Positions 18,157-27,738 of a stretch of 64,000 nt of DNA are shown here, piece after piece. Each line of letters starts with the position of its first letter. Within the stretch, counting starts at the first letter, position 1. Source of the DNA: Pirellulaceae bacterium (GTDB lineage: Bacteria > Planctomycetota > Planctomycetia > Pirellulales > Pirellulaceae). Below the pieces are notes generated by a model. That model ran no database searches. It was given only the letters and a program-made list of their open reading frames with translations, and was not told where the DNA came from. The stretch is taken from contig JAHBXT010000001.1 in assembly GCA_019636385.1 (NCBI GenBank), forward strand, positions 62,001 to 126,000, read 5' to 3'. Position numbers and translations under genes: made by a program.

Positions 18157-18312
18157 AATTCGACTTCGCGCCGCCTGCAATGCCATCCTTGCGCAGCTCG
18201 AAATCAACTTCGATAGGACCTTGAAACAAGCCGGCAGCGCCAAGAAGTCAGGGGTCCCCCGGGGGAGACTCGCCAGCCGAATTGAGCCTCGTATTTTCTA
18301 TATGGGTCTAGA

Positions 18313-19281
18313 TCATTTCCCCACTAGCCCACAGGCCTGTTGAGCACGATCCAATACTTGCCGGGCACGTTGCCGAGCGCGTTGCGCTCCATCTTTCAAG
18401 ATATCGCTGAGCGTGTCAGGTCGATTTGCCAATTGTTGCCGACGTTGACGAGCCTCTGCAAAGTAATTCTCGGCCGCGTCTGCCAACTGTTTTTTTACTT
18501 GACCATATCCAAAACCCCCGCGACGATACATCGCCGCCATTTCCTCTATTGCGGTTGGTTGGCTAAAGAGTTGAAAGAGCTGAAACAGATGATCTGATTC
18601 AGGGGGCTTGGGTTGTTCCAGTGGGCGGCTGTCGGTTGCGATGCGCATGATCTTTTTGCGCATTGCCTGGGGCTCCTCAAACAATTCGATGGTGTTGTTG
18701 TAGCTCTTGGACATTTTTTCACCATCTAATCCAGGAACTTTAGCGCTGGTTAACAGCAATCTGGCTTCCGGCAAGACAAACACTTCACCATACAGATGGT
18801 TGAAGCTGTTGGCCAAGTCGCGACAGACTTCGATATGCTGAACTTGATCTTGGCCGACCGGCACCCAGTTCGAATCGTAGGCCAAGATATCGGCAGCCAT
18901 GAGCACAGGGTAGGTAAACAGCCCAGCATCGGCGGTCAGACCACGCTCTTTTTTGTCTTTGTATGCATGACAGCGTTCCAGTAGCCCCATGGGCGTGCAG
19001 GTCATCAATATCCACATCAGCTCGGAGACTTCGGGAACATCGGATTGCATAAACAGGACCGCTTTAGCAGGGTCCAGCCCCAGAGCTAACAAATCCAGAG
19101 CGGCGTCCCGTTTGTAGGATCGCAACAACTCGGGATCGCGAACCGTAGTCAGTGCATGCAAATCGGCGATGAAATAGTAGCCCTCATGTTCTTCTTGCAA
19201 GTGGATGTACTGCTGGATGGCGCCGAAGTAGTTGCCCCAATGGAAGCGACCTGTGGGTTGAACACCAGATAAAACTCGCAT
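18313..19281 (-). CDS. trpS: Tryptophanyl-tRNA synthetase
   Basis: A class I aminoacyl-tRNA synthetase of 322 residues from the ATG at 19281, which has GGCAGGT just upstream; the frame further upstream overlaps pyrD and is not needed. It starts [20 protein letters not shown], where HWGN is the HIGH signature. The tryptophan-pocket region includes ADLHALT and [16 protein letters not shown], and the second ATP motif is KMSKS in [12 protein letters not shown]. Length is typical for bacterial TrpRS. It is the last gene of the tpiA-to-trpS minus-strand run. Confidence 0.97.
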   Translation of the reverse strand: MRVLSGVQPTGRFHWGNYFGAIQQYIHLQEEHEGYYFIADLHALTTVRDPELLRSYKRDAALDLLALGLDPAKAVLFMQSDVPEVSELMWILMTCTPMGLLERCHAYKDKKERGLTADAGLFTYPVLMAADILAYDSNWVPVGQDQVQHIEVCRDLANSFNHLYGEVFVLPEARLLLTSAKVPGLDGEKMSKSYNNTIELFEEPQAMRKKIMRIATDSRPLEQPKPPESDHLFQLFQLFSQPTAIEEMAAMYRRGGFGYGQVKKQLADAAENYFAEARQRRQQLANRPDTLSDILKDGAQRARQRARQVLDRAQQACGLVGK

Positions 19282-19318
19282 GACCTGCCGTGATCTGTGA
19301 AGGTGAACGGACGTAAAC

Positions 19319-20236
19319 TCAAAAAGTGCGCACCGCCTGGCTGACCGAACATACGCCAAGCTCAGCCAGCGCGCCTGGCAACTGTTCGACTAACTGCTGG
19401 CTCACAGTGGGTGCGTAATAATTGGCAGTGCCTACTTGAACAGCGCTGGCACCAGCCGCCATAAATTCCATAACGTCGTCGATGGAAGCAATTCCACCAA
19501 TACCAATCACAGGGATGGCAACTGCACCGGCCACCTGATAGACGCAGCGCAGCGCCACAGGTTTGATGGCCGGCCCGCTCAGGCCCCCCATCACGTTTCC
19601 AAGGATGGGCCGGCGACGGCGCCAGTCGATGGCCATACCCAATAATGTATTGATACAACAAACGGCATCCGCTCCCCCCGCCTCCGCCGCTCGAGCAATG
19701 TCGGCGATGCGCGAAACGTTGGGTGTCAATTTCGCCAGAACTGGGAGGGCACAGGCGTCGCGTACCGCCTGCACGACGCGTTGGCACATTTCGGGATCGG
19801 TACCAAAATCCACTCCACCGCTCACATTGGGACAACTGATATTTAATTCGAGCGCCGCTGCACCGCCAGCAGCATCCACGCACCGAGCCAGTTCGACAAA
19901 TTCAGCGCAATTCTTTCCAGCAATGCTGACCACAATTGCCGTGTCCAAAGTCCGCAAATAACTCAAGTGCTCGCGCGTAAAGTACTCGACGCCATCATTA
20001 TCCAGTCCAATCGAATTCAGCAGCCCAGCGGCTGTTTCCACGGTTCGCCACGGGGCGTTCCCCACGCGTGGCTGTAGCGTAATCGTCTTGGGCAGTATTC
20101 CTCCCAAGCAGCTTAGATCGATCAAGCCCTGCATCTCGCGGGCGTAGCCAAAGGTACCAGACGCAACCAGTATTGGATTACGCAGCGTAAGCCTACCCAG
20201 GCGCGTCTTCAGGTCGATGTCATTTGGGCTGGTCAT
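19319..20236 (-). CDS. pyrD: Dihydroorotate dehydrogenase, class 1B catalytic subunit
   Basis: An FMN TIM-barrel enzyme oxidising dihydroorotate to orotate in pyrimidine synthesis. The ATG at 20236 gives 305 residues starting [29 protein letters not shown]; a TTG at 20290 overlapping the coaB stop would extend it. The class 1 catalytic Cys is in [10 protein letters not shown], which separates it from class 2 enzymes that use Ser. FMN-phosphate loops are GLSGPAIKP and VIGIGGI plus VQVGTANY. Class 1B enzymes normally pair with the iron-sulfur flavoprotein PyrK; no pyrK is in this window, so the electron acceptor is not known from context. Confidence 0.94.
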   Translation of the reverse strand: MTSPNDIDLKTRLGRLTLRNPILVASGTFGYAREMQGLIDLSCLGGILPKTITLQPRVGNAPWRTVETAAGLLNSIGLDNDGVEYFTREHLSYLRTLDTAIVVSIAGKNCAEFVELARCVDAAGGAAALELNISCPNVSGGVDFGTDPEMCQRVVQAVRDACALPVLAKLTPNVSRIADIARAAEAGGADAVCCINTLLGMAIDWRRRRPILGNVMGGLSGPAIKPVALRCVYQVAGAVAIPVIGIGGIASIDDVMEFMAAGASAVQVGTANYYAPTVSQQLVEQLPGALAELGVCSVSQAVRTF

Positions 20237-20286
20237 GCGATGTTTTAATGCTGCTTTTGAAGTGGCGAGTCCATAATTCCTGCGAC

Positions 20287-20931
20287 TCAATGTTTGCCGC
20301 TGGCTGGCAGGATCAATGATTGAACCGCCATAATGATCGCATCAGCCACATCTGACTTGGATCCAGCTACTTGAGCCAACGTGCTGCCATCGGCGGCAAG
20401 AATCTCGACATCGTTCCACTCCGAATCAATCGCTGATGGACCGTTGCTGACCATCAAGTCGCAGCACTTGCGTTGCATTTTCACGATCGCTCGAAAATGT
20501 TGATCTTCTGTTTCGAGTGCAAATCCCACTACCCATTGATTAGAGCGTTTGCTGGCTGCCGCCGTGGCAACCACGTCTGGAGTTTCAATCAATTCCAATT
20601 GTAATGGACGCCCGTCTTTTGCAATCTTCTCGGTGCGAATATGTTGCGGCATGTAGTCACATGGTGCAGCCGCACCGATCAAGCCGTCATACTCTGGGAA
20701 CAACCGCTGTACGGCATCCAGCATTTCTTGAGTCGTGCGGATAGTGACGACGTGTGCTTCATCGGGATAGGAGATGCTGACTGGGCCAGAGACAACCGTA
20801 ACTTGATGTCCTGCACGCAGCGCGCTGGCAGCCAATGCACTACCCATGCGACCGCTACTGGCGTTGGTCAAATAGCGCACCGGATCAAGATATTGACGCG
20901 TGGGACCGGAGGTGATCAGAATGCGAGCCAT
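20287..20931 (-). CDS. coaB: Phosphopantothenate-cysteine ligase (CoaB, stand-alone)
   Basis: A 214-residue protein equal to the C-terminal synthetase half of the usual CoaBC fusion. ATG at 20931 begins ARILITSGPTRQYLDPVRYLTNASSGRMG, the family's nucleotide-binding entry. The central FALETEDQ and the KCCDLMVSNGP lysine region, needed for acyl-cytidylate chemistry, are present. It joins 4'-phosphopantothenate and cysteine in coenzyme A synthesis. The matching decarboxylase coaC is 150 bases upstream as a separate gene, a split form that planctomycetes share with eukaryotes and few other bacteria. Confidence 0.92.
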   Translation of the reverse strand: MARILITSGPTRQYLDPVRYLTNASSGRMGSALAASALRAGHQVTVVSGPVSISYPDEAHVVTIRTTQEMLDAVQRLFPEYDGLIGAAAPCDYMPQHIRTEKIAKDGRPLQLELIETPDVVATAAASKRSNQWVVGFALETEDQHFRAIVKMQRKCCDLMVSNGPSAIDSEWNDVEILAADGSTLAQVAGSKSDVADAIIMAVQSLILPASGKH

Positions 20932-21085
20932 GCTGGGAACTGCCGCCATCTGCAACAGCTAGTAGGGTGCGTGTAGCGGTCTAAAATAATCAATAGGGAG
21001 TTTGCATAATCGGTCGCCAATGCAATTGCAAGTTCGATGAATTCGACGGCTCGAGAATCACACCAACGCCGTCTGCCGTAACGCT

Positions 21086-21118
21086 CCAATTATCCAATCA
21101 ACCCAATTAACCAATCAA
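21086..21118. repeat. Two near-identical 16-bp direct repeats across the coaC stop
   Basis: CCAATTATCCAATCAA (21086-21101) and CCAATTAACCAATCAA (21103-21118) differ at one base and are one base apart. The second copy contains the coaC stop codon. It looks like a small local tandem duplication. Confidence 0.6.
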
Positions 21119-21640
21119 CTTGCCGATGGCCTGCAAAATCTGCTCGGGTTCGGCCATGCGACCATAGCCAAGCTTGCGACAACTGAGCCACCCCTGTTCG
21201 GGGCCAACGAACTGCACGCCGTCATCCCGCAATCGCTGTACGTTCCGTTGTACGGCAGGTTTGTCCCACATCGGACTGCTCATGGCCGGTGCCATCAGTA
21301 CTGGACATTGGCAGGCCAAATATAACGTCGCTAGCAGATCATCGGCCAAGCCGTGCGCGCACGAGGCCAGCAGCCGGGCCGTAGCTGGAGCGATCACCAG
21401 CAAATCGGTTCCTTCAGCCAGTTCAATGTGCGGTCCCAGCGGAAACCGTGGATCGTAGGTATCCACAATGGCAGGTCGCCCGCACAGCGCGGTAAGCGTA
21501 GCAGCACCGATGAATTCGGTCGCCCCCGCCGTCAATACACTGTCCAAGTTGTGACCCTGCTGGACCAAGCGGCTGACCAATCCGGCTACTTTGAAAGCTG
21601 CGATTCCGCCACCAATTCCTACGACAATCCGCGCGGCCAT
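21107..21640 (-). CDS. coaC: Phosphopantothenoylcysteine decarboxylase (CoaC, stand-alone)
   Basis: A 177-residue HFCD-family flavoprotein that decarboxylates phosphopantothenoylcysteine in coenzyme A synthesis. The N-terminus ARIVVGIGGGIAAFKVAGLVSRL and the active-site His in GPHIELAEGTDLLVIAPATA are as expected, as is the Cys flap region LSCRKLGYGRM. The family substrate motif PxMNxxMW reads PAMSSPMW here, so the conserved Asn is Ser. That Asn is important in characterised enzymes; the change may be lineage-specific. The gene lies between rpoZ and coaB on the same strand. Confidence 0.93.
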   Translation of the reverse strand: MAARIVVGIGGGIAAFKVAGLVSRLVQQGHNLDSVLTAGATEFIGAATLTALCGRPAIVDTYDPRFPLGPHIELAEGTDLLVIAPATARLLASCAHGLADDLLATLYLACQCPVLMAPAMSSPMWDKPAVQRNVQRLRDDGVQFVGPEQGWLSCRKLGYGRMAEPEQILQAIGKLIG

Positions 21641-21643
21641 GGG

Positions 21644-21904
21644 CTACAGCTCGATACTGTCCATGTCCAATAAATCGCCTCCATCACGCTCGCCAACAAT
21701 TGCCATTTCGCCGGCGGCGCTGAGGAAGATTTTGTCCTGCATAATTTCCTGCAAAACGATCTCCATCTTGTCGGTTGACGTGGTATCGACCAAAGGCCGG
21801 CTGCCACGATTCAGCTGTACCAGCCGCTTCTGGATTAGTGTAGATAGCTTAAAACGACCGCCAACTTTGTTGACGATTTCTTCTTCTTTAAGTGCTTCGA
21901 GCAT
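21644..21904 (-). CDS. rpoZ: RNA polymerase omega subunit
   Basis: An 86-residue protein positioned between gmk and coaC, the classic place of rpoZ in bacteria. It has the omega pattern: [33 protein letters not shown] followed by an alpha-helical [13 protein letters not shown]. Omega aids assembly of the beta-prime subunit. Its start overlaps the end of gmk by 17 bases, so the two are translationally coupled. The tail [15 protein letters not shown] is acidic. Confidence 0.88.
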   Translation of the reverse strand: MLEALKEEEIVNKVGGRFKLSTLIQKRLVQLNRGSRPLVDTTSTDKMEIVLQEIMQDKIFLSAAGEMAIVGERDGGDLLDMDSIEL

Positions 21905-22490
21905 GTGTCGTCTCCTGACTGAGTTGCTGTAATAGCTGACAAATTTGTGTAACCGACTGTTCGACTTGGTGATTCACGATTTCATAGCGATATCTGGGAA
22001 GCGCTAGCAGCTCTTGGGCGGCAACCTCTAGCCGTCGAGCGATAGCTTGCTCGCTGTCTGTGCCTCGGCCACGTAGCCGTTGCTCTAACTCGCTTAACGA
22101 TCCGGGGTGAATAAAAATACTAATCGCTTGTGGGTACTGCTCCAGGACCGACAACGCGCCTTGCACGTCGATTTCCAATAAAACCCAGTTGCCGACGGCC
22201 AACCCGTCGGTCACCGTGCTGCGCAGCGTACCGTACCAATCGCCGCAACCAAACACCTCTTTGCACTCCAAAAAAGCATCCTCGGCACGCAATTGTTGAA
22301 ATTTTTCACGGGACACAAAATGGTATTCTCGGCCTGAAACTTCACCGGGTCTGGGCGAACGAGTTGTCACCGACACACTCAGTTGGATTGGTAATGGGCA
22401 GTGCTGCAATAGCCCGCGAACCACGGTGCTCTTGCCAGCCCCCGACGGCCCAGACATGATGATGAGGCGACCTGGCTGCGTCACAATCAC
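21888..22490 (-). CDS. gmk: Guanylate kinase
   Basis: A 200-residue nucleoside monophosphate kinase converting GMP to GDP. The P-loop is GPSGAGKST; the GMP-binding segment is [23 protein letters not shown]; the later EIDVQGA and the lid with [17 protein letters not shown] follow in the usual order. The start overlaps the yicC stop by four bases (ATGA). The gene order yicC-gmk-rpoZ-coa is widely conserved. Confidence 0.96.
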   Translation of the reverse strand: MIVTQPGRLIIMSGPSGAGKSTVVRGLLQHCPLPIQLSVSVTTRSPRPGEVSGREYHFVSREKFQQLRAEDAFLECKEVFGCGDWYGTLRSTVTDGLAVGNWVLLEIDVQGALSVLEQYPQAISIFIHPGSLSELEQRLRGRGTDSEQAIARRLEVAAQELLALPRYRYEIVNHQVEQSVTQICQLLQQLSQETTHARST

Positions 22491-23410
22491 TCCACGTTCT
22501 GAACTAATTCTCGGGCCTGCTCCATCAAGGTCTTCAGCTCGACGACCTGCCGCGCAATGTGTGCGTCGGCGGCCTTCGATCCGATGGTGTTGGACTCGCG
22601 AAACATTTCCTGAATCAAAAAGTCTAGTCGGCGGCCCTGGCTTTCGGAACTCACCAGCAGATCGGAAAACTGCTGAAAGTGGCTGCGGAGCCTGACAATC
22701 TCTTCGCGAATATCCGATTTGTCACTGATTAGAACCAGTTCTCGTAGTAAATCGCTGTCGGAAACGGTCACAGCGGCTGCTGTGTCACCCGCCGCTGCGT
22801 CACTCCCGACGGCTGCATCGGCCAGAACTTTAATCACTCTTTGCTTAAGGCGCTGGCGGTATTCGGCTAACACGTGCGGAGCGCGTTGTTGAATGTTGTC
22901 GAGTGCCTGCTCCATCGCACCGATCAATCGTTGAAGCTCTCGAGCCATGGCACCGCCTTCGCTGGCGCGCATGCGCTGCAAGTCGTTGAGCGCCTCGGAC
23001 ACCGCATGCAAGACACATTGCTCAAGCTCTGGGCACTCTTCGCGATGCTCCATGGCCTCAGTGATTACACCCGGCAGATTAACCAGTTCGGACCATTGAA
23101 TCGTTGGTTCGAAACCCAATTGCTCGCCCACGTTTTGGCATTGGCGAATGTAACTTTGTACGACTGGCAATTGGATATGATACAAGTCTAACGTCGTGCG
23201 ACCAATCCAGTGAACATTCACTTGAACTGAACCACGATGGAGTTGCGATCGAATTTGTGATTCAATAGCGGGTTCAATTCCGCCCAGTCCGGCAGCGGTG
23301 CGCAGACTGATCTTTAAGTGACGATGGTTGACCGATCGCACTTCGACCGCAATTGTCCCGCCGCCTGGGTACTGCGCGCGACCTTCGCCTTGTCCGGTCA
23401 TGCTAAGCAA
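22487..23410 (-). CDS. yicC: YicC family endoribonuclease-like protein
   Basis: A 307-residue protein starting MLSMTGQGEGRAQ, the YicC/YloC N-terminal signature, with EVRSVNHRHLKISLR shortly after and the DUF1732 C-terminal domain ([56 protein letters not shown]). E. coli YicC has been reported as an endoribonuclease acting in small-RNA turnover; whether this one does so is not known. Cotranscribed with gmk. The central insert AAVGSDAAAGDTAAAVTVSD is alanine-rich and lineage-specific. Confidence 0.95.
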   Translation of the reverse strand: MLSMTGQGEGRAQYPGGGTIAVEVRSVNHRHLKISLRTAAGLGGIEPAIESQIRSQLHRGSVQVNVHWIGRTTLDLYHIQLPVVQSYIRQCQNVGEQLGFEPTIQWSELVNLPGVITEAMEHREECPELEQCVLHAVSEALNDLQRMRASEGGAMARELQRLIGAMEQALDNIQQRAPHVLAEYRQRLKQRVIKVLADAAVGSDAAAGDTAAAVTVSDSDLLRELVLISDKSDIREEIVRLRSHFQQFSDLLVSSESQGRRLDFLIQEMFRESNTIGSKAADAHIARQVVELKTLMEQARELVQNVE

Positions 23411-23455
23411 ACGTTACTACCCGTCCAAAAATGTAGCGGTTCACACACCTATCGA

Positions 23456-23989
23456 TCATTCGTTGCCCTCGGTAGCCGCAGCAGGAGCGGCCTGGGCCGC
23501 TGGGCTCGTTGCACCTTCCACTGCGGCCGCTGGTTCACTTTCCGTTGTCTGGCCGCTGGTAGTTGTATCATCATCGGCGTTCTGGTCAGTCGCAGCTGTG
23601 GCATCGGTGGGCGTTTGTGCTGCAGCAGGCGAATCCGCCGGTTGATTGATGGACGGGGCGGCGGGCTGCACCGACGCTGCCTCACCAATCCCGCTGAGGC
23701 TGCCCGCAGCTGCCGACGTCTCTTTGACGCCTGTTGTAAATGCCTGACCTTTAAGGAAAAAGATGGCCGCACAGCACAGGACGATCCATACGGTAGCTGC
23801 TCCGACTGTGATTCGCGTAAACAGGTCACCGGCCTTGGTACCAAAGGCGCTTTGACCACCGGCACCTCCTAAAGCCCCTGCAATTCCACCGCCGCGACCT
23901 CGCTGAACCAACACCAGCAGAATCAAAAACAGTGACGTCAAGAAGATGGAAATACCAAAAAAGTAGTGCGACAAGAGACCCAATAACAT
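23456..23989 (-). CDS. secG: SecG preprotein translocase subunit with long acidic C-terminal tail
   Basis: From the ATG at 23989 this is 177 residues. Residues 1-75 are SecG: a first transmembrane helix ([24 protein letters not shown]), the conserved [21 protein letters not shown] loop and a second helix ([13 protein letters not shown]). SecG assists SecYE in protein export. The following hundred residues are an Ala/Thr/Pro/Asp/Glu-rich low-complexity tail, much longer than in E. coli SecG but seen in other planctomycetes. It lies downstream of tpiA. Confidence 0.92.
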   Translation of the reverse strand: MLLGLLSHYFFGISIFLTSLFLILLVLVQRGRGGGIAGALGGAGGQSAFGTKAGDLFTRITVGAATVWIVLCCAAIFFLKGQAFTTGVKETSAAAGSLSGIGEAASVQPAAPSINQPADSPAAAQTPTDATAATDQNADDDTTTSGQTTESEPAAAVEGATSPAAQAAPAAATEGNE

Positions 23990-24050
23990 GCTACGCTTTC
24001 CTGAACAACTGAAATATTCTTGTGAAAGGTTCAAACCCCCGACGACCGGA

Positions 24051-24827
24051 CTAACCAGCGGCCACCGTCATTCTGCACCCGGCAGCGCAAATTGCTGCGA
24101 ACGAGTCGGCCTTCAGCGAAGCCCCGCCTACCAGCGCTCCATCGATGTTAGGTTGGCCCAGCAACAGTGAGGCGTTGTCAGCCTTGACGCTACCGCCGTA
24201 CAATATTCCAACAGTGTTGGCAGTGCCAACGCCCCAGAGTTCGGTAAGCAGCGAGCGAATTTGAGCGTGCACTTCTTCGGCCTGCTCTGGTGTGGCAGTT
24301 CGGCCTGTGCCAATTGCCCATACCGGCTCGTAAGCAATCACCAAGTTCCCAGCCTGCTGACTGGTCAAGCCGGCCAGCGAGCCGCGAGTTTGTGTCTCAA
24401 TGGTCTGTGCGGTCTGTCCGCTCTCGCGTTGCTCGAGCGTTTCGCCAACGCACACGATTGGGGTCAAGCCGATGCTCAGCGCCGCAATCGTTTTTTGATT
24501 GACCGTGACATCTGTATCGCCGAAGAACTGGCGCCGTTCGCTATGACCAACGATCACATAGCGACAGCCGACGTCTAGCAGCATCTGCCCGCTGACCTCG
24601 CCGGTAAACGCGCCCTCGGACTCGTGGTACATATTCTGGGCACCCAGAGCGATACTACTGCCGCGCAGGGCCGACGCGATGTCACTTAAATAGACGTTGG
24701 GGGGACATACCGCGACCGCGACCTGTTCAGGAGGTGGGAGCTGCTCAGCTAACGCACGCACCAATTTCAGGCCGCTATCTCGCAGCAGATTCATCTTCCA
24801 ATTTCCGGCAATCAGCGGTTTTCTCAA
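24051..24827 (-). CDS. tpiA: Triosephosphate isomerase
   Basis: A 258-residue TIM barrel interconverting glyceraldehyde 3-phosphate and dihydroxyacetone phosphate. I chose the TTG at 24827 because it gives the standard [12 protein letters not shown] and has GGAGG seven bases upstream; the frame runs open to 24998 without homology. Catalytic Lys (NWKMN), His (VIVGHSERR) and Glu ([11 protein letters not shown]) are present, as are the phosphate loops ILYGGSVK and GALVGGASL. First gene of the housekeeping run toward trpS. Confidence 0.97.
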   Translation of the reverse strand: MRKPLIAGNWKMNLLRDSGLKLVRALAEQLPPPEQVAVAVCPPNVYLSDIASALRGSSIALGAQNMYHESEGAFTGEVSGQMLLDVGCRYVIVGHSERRQFFGDTDVTVNQKTIAALSIGLTPIVCVGETLEQRESGQTAQTIETQTRGSLAGLTSQQAGNLVIAYEPVWAIGTGRTATPEQAEEVHAQIRSLLTELWGVGTANTVGILYGGSVKADNASLLLGQPNIDGALVGGASLKADSFAAICAAGCRMTVAAG

Positions 24828-25437
24828 GACCGGGCCTCCACACTCAAATTTCGCCAAAGGAGGGGGTGTCGCGTGCCGCACGACTGGCGGTGTATTAGCG
24901 ATTCTGTTAACCCCAGATTCAAGGAAATAGTAATCTAGCCTTCGAGCCGGATTTCGTCGAGGTCCAAACTGACGACAAACGACAGCCTTCTGACCCATAC
25001 GCCTAGAAAACTCCTTTCCGACACCTCAATTACCCGCCAAATTTGGCCTATAAACCACAGAGATTACCGGGTGGCCCCGCGGTGAACCCATTGCTTGGTA
25101 AAGAGAATCCGCCATCCAAAGTTCCCGCAATGCTGCAAGATAGGCCTGATTGAACCATGCGAATGTAGCGTATGGTTTCACCGTTGCTCCCGAATGTACT
25201 TTTGAACTTAAATCCGATGACATACGAGGTCCAGTACGTGCGGGCTGTCGGCAGCATAGGTCACGCGTCGTACAAGCGTGACAGCGCGACATCTGGATAC
25301 TGTTCAAAGCGGTATCACAACGTCCACCTGCCACGAGCGGAGGCCACTTTGTGATATGATGAACCAGTTTAGCGACTACTAGCAATACGGCTTTGCGCTG
25401 TGGCCGAAACATCGCCATCGGCTTGGAACAGTACCGA
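24828..25437. other. Long intergenic region between divergent tpiA and the spermidine-synthase-like gene
   Basis: No gene is supported. A 154-codon minus-strand frame (25026-25490) runs through it but overlaps the start of the next gene and has no family features. The region should contain the divergent promoters; one extended -10 is visible at 25352-25360. Confidence 0.5.
25352..25360 (+). promoter_or_regulatory. Extended -10 promoter element
   Basis: TGATATGAT fits the extended -10 form TGnTATAAT with one mismatch, 78 bases before the ATG at 25438. No matching -35 is seen. Confidence 0.35.
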
Positions 25438-27639
25438 ATGAAACACCGTGACAAACCGAGGCACGCGCCCACCGAAGTTTCGAGTTCCAAACGAAACTGG
25501 ACATGGCGTCAGGCGGCGTTCCTGCTAACAACTTTTGTGGGTTCTTTCCTGCTCTTTCAGATTCAACCGTTGATTGGCAAGCTGATCTTGCCATGGTTCG
25601 GTGGCACCGCTTCGGTATGGACGATGTGCCTACTGTTTTTTCAGACGGTGTTGTTTGCCGGATATCTTTACGCTCACTTAACGAGTGTGTATCTCAAGCC
25701 GCGAGTTCAAGTTGTCATGCACTGCATGGTGGTCGTGGCGGCGATAGGTACGCTGCCTATTTTGCCGTCTGACACTTGGCGAGCCACGGCGACCGTCGAT
25801 CCCTCATTTGGAGTTCTGCAAGTATTGGCATTCAGCGTAGGGCTGCCCTACTTCTTATTAGCAACCAACGCCCCCCTAGTACAGCGTTGGTGGGCGATGG
25901 TTGTAGGAGCCTCTGCCTATCAGCTCTACTCACTTTCCAACGCTGGTTCACTGTTGGCACTGTTAACTTACACGTTGATCGCAGAAAGACTGCTTGGAAC
26001 CAGAATGATCTCGTTCGTCTGGACTGTGCTGTTCGTGTTCTTGGGCGTTTTGCTGTTCCGATGCCTGCTGTGGGTCTGGCAAACACCGCAGACAAAAGCC
26101 TCGCCAGCAGTGCCCCTCGCGGACAACACTCGTCACCAGCGCCAATGGACCACAGGCTCCCAAGAGGTTGCGGTGACTGTCGCTGGGCCAACGTGGACGC
26201 GGCGGGCCATTTGGTTGTTTCTGGCAGCCACGGGCACTACCGTGCTTATGTCCATGACCACCTACCTGTGTCAAGACATTGCCAGCGTGCCGATTATGTG
26301 GTTAGCTCCGCTGACGCTTTACCTTCTCAGTTTCATCCTCTGCTTTGGGGCCAGCAATTGGTACCGCAGACTCTGGTTCATGCCAATCCTGACGATACTC
26401 AGTTTCGTGGCGGCAATGATCTATGGCCAGCTTTTCTCCAGCGTACCAACGTCATTTTTGCTGACCATTAATCTACTGGCGCTGTTCTGTGCTTTCATGG
26501 TCGTTCATGGGGAATTGGAGCGATCCAAACCGGCAGTCGAGCATTTGACACAGTACTTCCTGTACATTTCTGGCGGTGGAATGTTAGGAGGCTTCTACGT
26601 TGGATTGGTAGCACCACTGCTCTATCCCGATTACTACGAACTACCATTGGTGATGATCGTTATTGGCCTGATTCCAATAGCCATTCTGCATTTAGAGGCT
26701 CAATCGCCACTGCATCGTGGCCGCCGCGCATGGGCCTGGGCAATTATTGTCGCTATCTTTGGCTGCCACGGATTGGTTTGGTCCTATGGATATTTGCAAC
26801 GCTACCAGATGGTATGGAGTACGGGGCGCAATTTCTACGGAGTCCTGAAAGTCGCCGTTCGTCCCCTCTCTACGACGCCGCCGTTGCTGTACGTTTCCTT
26901 GATGAACGGACACATCACGCACGGTGGTCAACTAGCCAAGATATCTGTAGAGGGCGACCTGTCGAACATCGAAATGCTCCCCACGCCGACTACGTACTAC
27001 GGTGAGACATCGGGGATTGGCCGAGTTTTCCGGGCTACTCAGGGCGGCCGGCCTCGACGGATCGCGGCGGTAGGTCTGGGTGTTGGAACCCTTGGAGCTT
27101 ATGCGCAAAAAAATGATCAGTTTCGGTTTTACGAAATCAATCACAAAGTTGTAGAATTGGCTGAAGATCCATTCACTTACTTAGCAGAAATCAAAAAATC
27201 CCAAGCTGAGTATGAAGTGGTGATGGGCGATGCTCGACTTTCGCTCGAGTCCGAAACGCCGCAGAACTTTGACATCATTGCAGTCGATGCGTTCTCCGGT
27301 GATTCCATTCCCGTCCACTTGATCACGCGCGAGGCTGCCGACGTTTATCTCAGACATCTGGCTTCGGATGGCATTCTGGCTTTTCACATTTCCAACCGAT
27401 ACGTAGATCTGACGGGTGTACTATACGATATTGCCATACACAATCGGCTGGAGCTAGCGTACCACCTGGATACTGCCGATGTCAGCCTACAGCAATACAT
27501 GAGTGAATGGGTGCTGATCCGACGTCCCTCAAAACAACAGAATATTCCCGAACTCCAGTTCTACCCGACATCCATGCTGAATGGTAAACAGATTGTATGG
27601 ACTGATGATCGTAGCAGTCTGTTAGAGGCTATGAAATGA
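25438..27639 (+). CDS. Membrane protein fused to a spermidine-synthase-like methyltransferase-fold domain
   Basis: A 733-residue protein. The first 460 residues carry about a dozen hydrophobic helices, beginning FLLTTFVGSFLLFQIQPLIGKLILPWFGG, the typical start of the fused MFS/spermidine synthase family. The C-terminal 240 residues are a spermidine-synthase fold: RRIAAVGLGVGTLGAYA, YEINHKVVELAE, EVVMGDARLSLE and IIAVDAFSGDSIPVHLITREA. The aminopropyltransferase gatekeeper residues are only partly kept, so polyamine synthesis is not certain; many such fusions have unknown substrates. ATG at 25438 is the first good start; an upstream TTG at 25393 is possible. Confidence 0.88.
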   Translation: MKHRDKPRHAPTEVSSSKRNWTWRQAAFLLTTFVGSFLLFQIQPLIGKLILPWFGGTASVWTMCLLFFQTVLFAGYLYAHLTSVYLKPRVQVVMHCMVVVAAIGTLPILPSDTWRATATVDPSFGVLQVLAFSVGLPYFLLATNAPLVQRWWAMVVGASAYQLYSLSNAGSLLALLTYTLIAERLLGTRMISFVWTVLFVFLGVLLFRCLLWVWQTPQTKASPAVPLADNTRHQRQWTTGSQEVAVTVAGPTWTRRAIWLFLAATGTTVLMSMTTYLCQDIASVPIMWLAPLTLYLLSFILCFGASNWYRRLWFMPILTILSFVAAMIYGQLFSSVPTSFLLTINLLALFCAFMVVHGELERSKPAVEHLTQYFLYISGGGMLGGFYVGLVAPLLYPDYYELPLVMIVIGLIPIAILHLEAQSPLHRGRRAWAWAIIVAIFGCHGLVWSYGYLQRYQMVWSTGRNFYGVLKVAVRPLSTTPPLLYVSLMNGHITHGGQLAKISVEGDLSNIEMLPTPTTYYGETSGIGRVFRATQGGRPRRIAAVGLGVGTLGAYAQKNDQFRFYEINHKVVELAEDPFTYLAEIKKSQAEYEVVMGDARLSLESETPQNFDIIAVDAFSGDSIPVHLITREAADVYLRHLASDGILAFHISNRYVDLTGVLYDIAIHNRLELAYHLDTADVSLQQYMSEWVLIRRPSKQQNIPELQFYPTSMLNGKQIVWTDDRSSLLEAMK

Positions 27640-27738
27640 TAACTTGAAGAGAATCCGGAACTGACACGCAGGAGAATTTCCTGGGCGCAGCCAGCTGGTG
27701 GACGACAAATTTCGATCAATCTTAGAGAATGCAATTGG

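Noticed and set aside
18255..18266. 12-bp GC palindrome TCCCCCGGGGGA after the Deg-like gene
   Set aside because: A palindrome without a loop cannot form a stable hairpin and there is no T-run, so I do not call it a terminator.
25026..25490. 154-codon minus-strand frame in the tpiA-spermidine synthase gap
   Set aside because: Overlaps the start of the next gene, has no ribosome site or family pattern, and its Cys/Arg-rich composition is typical of a shadow frame.
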